Assembly: GCA_946625225.1 (NCBI GenBank) | Contig: CAMOTA010000101.1 | Coordinates: 1 to 9,695, forward strand | Direction of reading: 5' to 3' | Length of the DNA stretch: 9,695 nucleotides | From: UBA9715 sp003452695 | GTDB taxonomy: Bacteria > Actinomycetota > Coriobacteriia > Coriobacteriales > Eggerthellaceae | Shown here: positions 1 to 5,239 of the stretch, in pieces | Position numbering within the stretch: position 1 is the first letter of the stretch | How the letters are laid out: the number at the start of each line of letters is the position of its first letter | The notes under the pieces: generated by a model | The model's database searches: none | What the model saw: only the letters and a program-made list of their open reading frames with translations | What the model was told of the DNA's origin: nothing | Position numbers and translations under genes: made by a program

Positions 1-239
1 AGCACGCTTCGGCGCGTGGTCAGCTCGGTGTGCAGGCCATAGGAGTCGTGCAGCAGCTTCCAGGCCAGGCGCGCCACCGAAGGGGCATCGGTGACCACCT
101 CCAGCCGATAGCGTCCCTGGCCGCTTATGAACAGGGTGCCCTCTATGCGGATGAGCGCGGCCAGCAGCGCGCGGTTGCAATGCGAGCACGTGGGCTCGAT
201 GCGCGCAAGCTCGTCTTTCACGTCGGTGCTGAAGGACAT
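1..239 (-). CDS. whiA: WhiA, sporulation/division transcription regulator (N-terminal part, cut by window edge)
   Basis: WhiA is a DNA-binding regulator related to LAGLIDADG homing endonucleases. It controls sporulation septation in Streptomyces and is linked to division and envelope functions in other Gram-positives. Only the first 79 codons are here; the gene runs off the left edge, so the LAGLIDADG core and the C-terminal helix-turn-helix are not visible. The N-terminus MSFSTDVKDELARIEP, followed by an HCNRALLAALIRIEGTL block, is the typical WhiA start. A CxxC pair (PTCSHC, residues 17-22) follows the first helix. The ATG at 239 is preceded by TAGGAG, whose TAG is the yvcK stop, with 8 nt between stop and start, so translation is probably coupled to yvcK. 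It follows rapZ and yvcK as in most Gram-positives. Identity is firm; the role in this organism is inferred from the family. Confidence 0.95.
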   Translation of the reverse strand, partial: MSFSTDVKDELARIEPTCSHCNRALLAALIRIEGTLFISGQGRYRLEVVTDAPSVARLAWKLLHDSYGLHTELTTRRSV

Positions 240-247
240 GGCGGCTC

Positions 248-1288
248 CTAGGCGTTCAGCACCGTGGAAAGCGCGCGGCGCAGCTTCGCCGGGTCGTGCC
301 AGGTGGGGTGCTCGTGTTCCACGAGGTCCATGACCATTACGTGTGTGCCCTGCGATTCTATTTCCGCGCAGGCGCTCCGGCTTATGTCCACGTTGCGCAC
401 GGGGGTTTCGCCGGTTCCCGCGATGGGCGCATCCACGGCATCGTGGGCGATCATGTAGTCTATCATCCCCGCGGCGCCGTGCGACACGAGCGCCTGGTAG
501 TGTTCCAGCGCAGACATCCCGCGCGTCTCGCCCTGCATGTCGGCAAGCGAGCAGATGAACACCACGCGCGCATGCGATGCCCGGATGGCGTCGTTTATGC
601 CCGGCACCAGCAGGTTCGGGATGATGGAGGTGAACAGCGATCCCGGGCCGAGCACGACGACGTCCGATTCGCGGATAGCCTCCAGCGCAGGCCCGTAGGC
701 CACCACGGGCTCTTCGGAGCTCAGCGCCACCTTGCGCAGCGCCGTGCGCGAATGGTTGGCGATGGCCTGTCCTTCCAGCATGCGCCCGTCGCGCGTCTGC
801 GCGACCAGCGTAACGCGATTCAGCGTGGACGGATACACATGGCCGCGTGCGTGAAGCAGCTCTTCGCATATTGCGATGGCCTGGGGAAATCCGCCGCTCG
901 TCACTTCCAACGCCGACAGCATCAGGTTGCCCAGCGTATGGTTCTCGGCGAATCCGAAGCGCACCTTGAACGCTTCGGTCAGCGGGTCGTGCGCATCGCT
1001 TGCCATGGCGGTTATGCACTTGCGGATATCGCCCGGGGCGGTGGCCCCCGCCTGGTCGCGGAGGATGCCGGTGGACCCTCCGTCGTCGGCCATGGCAACG
1101 ACGGCGGACGTCTCGACCCCCATCGACAACAGCGTCCGGATGGTCACCGGCGCCCCGGTACCCCCTCCGATCACGACCGCGCGGTGCCGGCCCAAGGGGC
1201 GCTCCGCCTCGCTAATCTCGGGCAGAGCCTCGAAGGCGCTCGTGGCGGACGGATCGTGCCCGAAGGCTTCGGCTATGAGGCCGCTCAT
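248..1288 (-). CDS. yvcK: YvcK/CofD-like protein (gluconeogenesis factor family)
   Basis: 346 aa, a member of the CofD/UPF0052 fold family. Homologues bind UDP-N-acetylglucosamine and are needed for normal cell shape and growth on gluconeogenic carbon sources (YvcK in Bacillus, CuvA in mycobacteria). Visible family motifs in order are GGGTG (41-45), DDGGSTG (68-74), GDIRKC (86-91), GNLMLSAL (120-127), the GPGSLFTSIIPNLL block (214-227) and QGETRG (252-257). About 37 residues precede the first conserved strand, longer than in Bacillus YvcK; this tail carries no motif I recognise. The ATG at 1288 overlaps the rapZ stop as ATGA (4 nt), with GAGGGG about 9 nt upstream inside rapZ, so it is translationally coupled. 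It is cytoplasmic by family. The sequence resembles the Firmicutes form more than the mycobacterial one. Assignment is confident; the ligand is inferred. Confidence 0.95.
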   Translation of the reverse strand: MSGLIAEAFGHDPSATSAFEALPEISEAERPLGRHRAVVIGGGTGAPVTIRTLLSMGVETSAVVAMADDGGSTGILRDQAGATAPGDIRKCITAMASDAHDPLTEAFKVRFGFAENHTLGNLMLSALEVTSGGFPQAIAICEELLHARGHVYPSTLNRVTLVAQTRDGRMLEGQAIANHSRTALRKVALSSEEPVVAYGPALEAIRESDVVVLGPGSLFTSIIPNLLVPGINDAIRASHARVVFICSLADMQGETRGMSALEHYQALVSHGAAGMIDYMIAHDAVDAPIAGTGETPVRNVDISRSACAEIESQGTHVMVMDLVEHEHPTWHDPAKLRRALSTVLNA

Positions 1289-2259
1289 GAAACGCGCCCC
1301 TCTTCGACATCGGCCATAGGGTCGGCGCCGACGAGCATGCCGTCGTCGCGCACGGCAAGCTTCAGGTCGCGGTGCGCCACGCTCACACGGTACCCGTTTG
1401 CGCTCAGGTACTCGCCGGTGGCTTCAGCCAGCGCAACGCTGCGGTGCTGGCCTCCCGTGCATCCCACGGCGATGGCCAGCTGCTGCTTCCCCTCGGCAAC
1501 GTAACCCGGCATGATGCAGTCCAGCAGCGCCTTCCAGCGCTTCAGGAAGCGTTCCGTGTCCTCGTTGTACAGCACGTAGTCGCGCACTTTCTCGTCCAGG
1601 CCCGTCATCGTGCGCATCACGGGGTCGTAGAAGGGGTTCGGCAGGAAGCGCACGTCTATCACGACGTCGGCGTCGAGCGGCGCGCCGTGCTTGAACCCGA
1701 ACGAGTACACCGACACCGAAAGCCCGGTGCGCTGCATGCCGTTCGCGTACAGCCCGCGCAGCTTCGTGCGCAGCTCGGTGGGCAGCAGGTTGGTGGTGTC
1801 TATGACGTACTGCGCGTTCGCGCGCATCTCGCGCAGCAGGTTGCGCTCACGCTCGATGCCATGCGAAATCGTGGCCCCGTCGGCGCACAGCGGATGGCGC
1901 CGACGGCTGGACTTGTAGCGCGATATAAGCTTCTCGTCGTCGGCGTCCAGGAAGACGATGCTCGTCGTTATGCCCTGTTCGGCCAAGTGGTCCATGACCG
2001 TGCTCATGTTCGAGAAGAAGCTGCGAGAACGAGCGTCGCACACGATGGCTATCCTCAGCTCGGCGCCGACCGCCTGCGACTGCTCGCGCGTGATGCGCAC
2101 CAGCTCTTCAATAAGGGAAGGCGGCAGGTTGTCCACGCAGAAATAGCCCAGGTCCTCGAATACGTGCATGGTCTCCGTGCGTCCGGCGCCGCTCATTCCC
2201 GTAATGATAACCAGTTCCGGCATGTTGCCGATTTCGCTGGCGTAGGTCTCTTCGGACAT
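1285..2259 (-). CDS. rapZ: RapZ/YvcJ P-loop nucleotide-binding protein
   Basis: 324 aa from the chosen start. RapZ/YvcJ proteins bind and hydrolyse nucleotides. In E. coli RapZ senses glucosamine-6-phosphate and steers decay of the sRNA GlmZ; Gram-positive homologues are less understood. The P-loop is GMSGAGRT (21-28), with Arg where the Walker A Lys is usual, as I recall for actinobacterial members. It is followed by the family strand FEDLGYFCVDNLPPSLIEEL. A Walker B-like strand (SIVFLDADDE) and the conserved C-terminal domain GCTGGQHRSVALAE are also present. I chose ATG 2259 over an in-frame TTG at 2304 because GGAG lies 8 nt upstream of 2259, the usual N-terminal length is restored, and the 15 extra codons match nothing typical. 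It lies 82 nt after uvrC and overlaps yvcK by 4 nt, the conserved rapZ-yvcK-whiA order. Confidence 0.94.
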   Translation of the reverse strand: MSEETYASEIGNMPELVIITGMSGAGRTETMHVFEDLGYFCVDNLPPSLIEELVRITREQSQAVGAELRIAIVCDARSRSFFSNMSTVMDHLAEQGITTSIVFLDADDEKLISRYKSSRRRHPLCADGATISHGIERERNLLREMRANAQYVIDTTNLLPTELRTKLRGLYANGMQRTGLSVSVYSFGFKHGAPLDADVVIDVRFLPNPFYDPVMRTMTGLDEKVRDYVLYNEDTERFLKRWKALLDCIMPGYVAEGKQQLAIAVGCTGGQHRSVALAEATGEYLSANGYRVSVAHRDLKLAVRDDGMLVGADPMADVEEGRVS

Positions 2260-2277
2260 CGTCTCATCTCCGTTCCT

Positions 2278-2291
2278 CCGCCCGTGGGCGG
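2278..2291 (-). promoter_or_regulatory. Small GC hairpin just upstream of the rapZ ribosome-binding site
   Basis: The 82-nt uvrC-rapZ gap contains CCGCCC-AC-GGGCGG in mRNA sense. It can fold as a 5-bp stem with a four-base loop. Its 3' arm runs directly into GGAGG, followed by GGAG 8 nt before the chosen rapZ ATG. No T-run follows, so a classical intrinsic terminator is unlikely. It may modulate ribosome access or mRNA decay, or be a by-product of high GC. The function is a guess. Confidence 0.3.
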
Positions 2292-2341
2292 CACGATTCG
2301 GCAAGCAGGCGCTGCGTGGCTGCGGGAAGGTTCGCCGCGGG

Positions 2342-4285
2342 TCAGGCCTCGCCCGTGCTTTCGTTCATGCGTTCATTATACTGCCGAAGCACCAGATACA
2401 CCTCTTCGGCCACCTCGTTTGGCAGAGATGGCACCGCTTGTATTTCCTGCAGGCTGGCCTCCCGCAGGTTCTTGAAGGACTTGAACGTTTTCATCAGGGC
2501 CTTCTTGCGCACGGGGCCGAGGCCCGCTATGCCGTCGAGCACGCTTGCGGTCATGCCCTTGCCGCGCAGCTCGCGGTGGAAGGTGATGGCGAAGCGGTGC
2601 GCCTCGTCGCGCACCTGCTTCACCAGGTACAGCGACGCCGACCCGCCCGGCAGCACCACCGGGCCCGTGTCCTGCCAGGGCACGAACAGCTCCTCGTCGC
2701 GCTTGGCCAGGCCGCACAGCGCGATATCGTCGCGGTGCATCTGCTCGAACATCTGCATGGCGGCGGTAAGCTGGGGCTTGCCGCCGTCCAGGATTATCAG
2801 GTCGGGTTTCGATCCGAACCGCTCGTCGGCCATGCGCTCGTCCGAATAGCGCCGTTCCATTACCTCCTGCATGCTCAGGAAGTCGTTCGCCTCGTCCAGC
2901 GGCGTCTTAATCTTGAAGCGCCGGTACTGGTTCTTGTCGGGTCTGCCGTTGGTGAACACGACCATCGACGCCACGGTGTAGCTGCCGTGGATGGTGGATA
3001 TGTCGAAGCATTCGATGCGCAGGGGAGGGCCGGGCAGCGCCAGGGCACTCTCCAGCTGCAGCAGGGCGTCGTTCACGCGCTTGTCCTCGTAGTTCGTGCG
3101 CACCTTGTAGCGCAGCAGCGTGTGCTGGGCGTTCTTCTCGGCCAGTTCCACCAAATCCAGCTTCTCGCCGCGCTGCGGGGCGGTGAAGCGCACCTTCGCG
3201 CCGTGCGCGCTGTTCAGCTTGTCGGTAAGCCAGCCGGCCATGGCCTCGTCGTCCTCGGGCAGCGTGCGCAGGATAACCTCGTGGGGTATAGACGTCGTGG
3301 CATCGTAATAGCGCAGCAGGAACGCGTGCAACAGGTCGTCGTCGGGCACGTCGCTGCCGCGGTTCAAGACGAATTCGTTGGAGTTCACGATGCGTCCCTC
3401 GCGCACCATGAACACGTGCACGCCGGCAATGCTGTCCTCGCGGAACAGGCCGATCACGTCGGCGTCCAGGTTGCGCGTGGAAACCGCATGCTGTTTGTCC
3501 TCGAGCGACGTGACCGCGTCGATGCGCGCCTTCATGCGCGCGGCCCGTTCGAAATCCAGCTCTTCGGCGGCGGACATCATGTCGGCAGTCATCTCGTCTA
3601 CGAACTCGTCGCGGCGGCCGTCCAGAAAGCGTATGACGCGGTCCACGTTCTCGCGGTACTGCTCGGGCGTCACCTGCCCGCAGCAGGCGCCCGGCCCAAG
3701 CCCCACATGCGCGTCGAAGCACGGGCGAAGCGCCGTTTCGCTGGAGAGGAAGGTGTCCAGGTCGCCCTTGTCCAGCTTGCGTTTCATGCGTTTCCATTCG
3801 GCGCAGGTGGACGAGCAGATGGGAACCACGCGCCGTGCCGCGTCCAGCATGGTGCGCGCTGCCCGCCCATCGGTATAGGGCCCGAAGTAACGCGTGTCCT
3901 TGCGGTGCTTCTCGCGCGTGTACTTTATGGCGGGGAACACGTCGCCTGTGGTAACGGCTATGAAGGGGTACGACTTGTCGTCCTTGAAGTCCGCATTGAA
4001 GAAGGGCGCATACTCGTTTATCAGATTCTTTTCCAGCACGAGCGATTCGTGCTCGTTTTCCACCACGATGTATTCGAACGATTCGATGGCGTCTACCAGG
4101 AGGGGAATTTTCGCCCGCTCGTCCTGGTAGTTCACGTACTGGCGCATCCGTGCGCGCAGCTGCTTTGCCTTGCCGACGTATATCACCTCGCCCTTCGCGT
4201 CCTTCCACAGGTACACCCCGGGCAGCGTCGGCACCTTTTCCAGCTCGCGCTTCAAGCGCTGTATCTTCTCGGCATGGGCATCCAT
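2342..4285 (-). CDS. uvrC: UvrC, excinuclease ABC subunit C
   Basis: 647 aa, normal length. UvrC makes both incisions in nucleotide excision repair, acting with UvrB at the lesion. The N-terminal GIY-YIG nuclease (about 20-100) shows GVY 23-25, YVG 36-38, catalytic-type Glu80 and DDKSYPFI. The UvrB-binding UVR helix pair is around 236-258 (AAEELDFERAARMKARID). The C-terminal RNase H-like nuclease keeps the catalytic set Asp428, Asp468, Asp500 and His570, matching E. coli D399, D438, D466 and H538. Tandem helix-hairpin-helices lie at about 580-635 (GIAGLGPVRKK, AVPSLPNEVAE). The odd part is the cysteine cluster: Cys157, Cys161, Cys189, Cys201 and Cys202, with a longer spacer and Gly197 where a ligand Cys is expected. 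ATG 4285 follows GAGG 6 nt upstream, which overlaps the stop of the preceding gene (8-nt gap), suggesting coupled translation. Confidence 0.97.
   Translation of the reverse strand: MDAHAEKIQRLKRELEKVPTLPGVYLWKDAKGEVIYVGKAKQLRARMRQYVNYQDERAKIPLLVDAIESFEYIVVENEHESLVLEKNLINEYAPFFNADFKDDKSYPFIAVTTGDVFPAIKYTREKHRKDTRYFGPYTDGRAARTMLDAARRVVPICSSTCAEWKRMKRKLDKGDLDTFLSSETALRPCFDAHVGLGPGACCGQVTPEQYRENVDRVIRFLDGRRDEFVDEMTADMMSAAEELDFERAARMKARIDAVTSLEDKQHAVSTRNLDADVIGLFREDSIAGVHVFMVREGRIVNSNEFVLNRGSDVPDDDLLHAFLLRYYDATTSIPHEVILRTLPEDDEAMAGWLTDKLNSAHGAKVRFTAPQRGEKLDLVELAEKNAQHTLLRYKVRTNYEDKRVNDALLQLESALALPGPPLRIECFDISTIHGSYTVASMVVFTNGRPDKNQYRRFKIKTPLDEANDFLSMQEVMERRYSDERMADERFGSKPDLIILDGGKPQLTAAMQMFEQMHRDDIALCGLAKRDEELFVPWQDTGPVVLPGGSASLYLVKQVRDEAHRFAITFHRELRGKGMTASVLDGIAGLGPVRKKALMKTFKSFKNLREASLQEIQAVPSLPNEVAEEVYLVLRQYNERMNESTGEA
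2375..2380 (-). promoter_or_regulatory. Consensus -10 (TATAAT) near the 3' end of uvrC, possible internal promoter for rapZ-yvcK-whiA
   Basis: On the minus strand the last codons of uvrC contain an exact TATAAT (Tyr-Asn codons). A start about 7 nt downstream would give a leader of roughly 110 nt before the rapZ ATG. No convincing -35 lies 16-18 nt upstream (the hexamers there read like AGGTGT), and there is no TGn extension. The match is explained equally well by two ordinary codons, so confidence is low. Confidence 0.22.
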
Positions 4286-4293
4286 GGGGGTCC

Positions 4294-5112
4294 TCAGGGC
4301 TGCGTTATGGTCTTCGCCGAGGCCACTCCGCTCGGCGACAAGATAATGGCCTGCACTTCGCCTACATAGGGCAAGTCCACGCAGAATGCGCGATGCACCG
4401 TCGTCCCGTCGGAGGGCAGCCCCGCATCGCGGCAGAACACGAACATGTCCACGCCGACGTTCACGGCCTTCAGCATGCGCGGCTTGTCAGTCAGGCAGAT
4501 AATCTCGTCCACCCTGTGGCGCTTCAGGTACGCGACGCGCGAGAGCGCGTGCGGGAAGGCCAGCGAGCCGCCGACCGAGAAGATGCCGTAGCGCTTCGAA
4601 CCGCGCTGCAGGATTACTGGATCGTCGTAGCGCGAAAAGCGGCGGCTGTCCAGCACTATTACCTCTGCGCCTTTATCCCGGTAGCTTTCGGCGATGCCCT
4701 GCGCGAAAACGGGCACGTGCTCTTCATAGGGTTCCAGCGCGGCGCCCTGCCCGTCTTCCGCGCTTGCCGAGGTTTCCGACTGCGCGCTCCCGCTTCCGTT
4801 CTGCCACTCATTCGTTGCGGCCCGGCTGCCTGCCGGGGAGGCGGGGGCGCTTGCCTCGGCCGATGGGGCCGAGGCGCCCGCGGGCGCCTCGCGGGAAGCC
4901 GCCGAGGGTTTCGGGGACGCATTTACGGGCACGACGCCATCTGCCAAGATGACGGTGTAGCCCTCCATCTCGCCCACGTAATCGTCGATATGCGTGGCCG
5001 TTACGTTCCAGCTGTGACCGACCAGCATGTACCATCCCATGGCACCGGCAGCTGCCATGCCCAAGGCGACGAGTATTACGAGCGCGAGTATTTCACGCGT
5101 GCGTTTCTCCAT
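4294..5112 (-). CDS. Unrecognised membrane-anchored extracytoplasmic protein
   Basis: 272 aa; I do not recognise the family. A basic start (MEKRTREI) is followed by one hydrophobic segment at about 9-31, reading as a signal anchor with no lipobox cysteine, so the rest is probably outside the cell. A folded stretch at about 32-65 is interrupted by a Ser/Ala/Pro/Gly-rich linker (about 66-125). A second folded part (130-272) follows, with alternating strands and helices (GAEVIVLDSRR, YGIFSVGG, VDEIICLTDKPR, VDMFVFCRD) and three cysteines (206, 227, 244). The strand order and the end LPYVGEVQAIILSPSG faintly recall the back half of metallophosphoesterase/5'-nucleotidase folds, but metal-ligand motifs are absent; this is weak inference. 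A promoter sits 6 nt before the ATG with no clear ribosome-binding site. The gene ends 8 nt before uvrC and probably heads the uvrC-rapZ-yvcK-whiA unit. A DNA-repair role is not implied. Confidence 0.85.
   Translation of the reverse strand: MEKRTREILALVILVALGMAAAGAMGWYMLVGHSWNVTATHIDDYVGEMEGYTVILADGVVPVNASPKPSAASREAPAGASAPSAEASAPASPAGSRAATNEWQNGSGSAQSETSASAEDGQGAALEPYEEHVPVFAQGIAESYRDKGAEVIVLDSRRFSRYDDPVILQRGSKRYGIFSVGGSLAFPHALSRVAYLKRHRVDEIICLTDKPRMLKAVNVGVDMFVFCRDAGLPSDGTTVHRAFCVDLPYVGEVQAIILSPSGVASAKTITQP
4853..4891 (-). repeat. 22-nt perfect palindrome overlapping a second 9-bp inverted repeat, inside the linker of the anchored protein
   Basis: Positions 4870-4891 are a perfect palindrome with arms CGAGGCGCCCG. 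Next to it GCCTCGGCC (4853-4861) pairs with GGCCGAGGC (4867-4875) around a 5-nt spacer. The two hairpins share 4870-4875, so in the transcript they exclude each other. The DNA encodes the Ala/Ser/Pro/Gly linker (around residues 74-87), where protein constraint is low. It may be a slippage product or a small mobile palindrome. The function is unknown; the symmetry itself is read directly. Confidence 0.75.
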
Positions 5113-5118
5113 GGGCCC

Positions 5119-5147
5119 ATCTTACTTCATTGCCGGCAGCCTGACAA
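5119..5147 (-). promoter_or_regulatory. Sigma70-type promoter giving a nearly leaderless transcript for the anchored-protein/uvrC operon
   Basis: On the minus strand TTGTCA (plus 5142-5147) and TAAGAT (plus 5119-5124) are separated by exactly 17 nt. They match TTGACA at 5 of 6 and TATAAT at 4 of 6 positions. The -10 ends only 6 nt before the ATG at 5112, so transcription should start at or within a base or two of the A of ATG. No Shine-Dalgarno precedes the ATG (GATGGGCCC only). This agrees with leaderless translation, which is common in Actinomycetota. Confidence 0.6.
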
Positions 5148-5193
5148 AGCGGCAGGTCACCAACGTGTTCGACCCGCACCGGCGGGGCTTGAG

Positions 5194-5224
5194 GTCGCGC
5201 CCCGCGCGCTTCCCGGACCGCGAC
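5194..5224 (-). terminator. Weak stem after uvrA, possible but poor terminator
   Basis: Between the uvrA stop and the next promoter GTCGCG (5194-5199) can pair with CGCGAC (5219-5224) around a 19-nt loop. A smaller CCCGC/GCGGG hairpin lies at 5173-5186. Neither is followed by a T-run on the minus strand. The stretch separates uvrA from the downstream promoter, so it could carry a terminator, but nothing here is a standard intrinsic one, and read-through from uvrA is possible. Confidence 0.2.
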
Positions 5225-5239
5225 AGGCGACTTGCGGGG

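Noticed and set aside
2260..2304. A 15-codon N-terminal extension of rapZ from TTG 2304.
   Set aside because: There is no Shine-Dalgarno before the TTG, while ATG 2259 has GGAG at 8 nt and gives the usual N-terminus.
5155..5174. An imperfect inverted repeat GGTC...GACC containing CGAAC-AC-GTTGG upstream of the uvrC-operon -35, considered as a LexA box.
   Set aside because: The half-sites are 2 nt apart instead of 4 and the right half is GTTG, so it does not fit the LexA core. The outer symmetry is only 4 bp.
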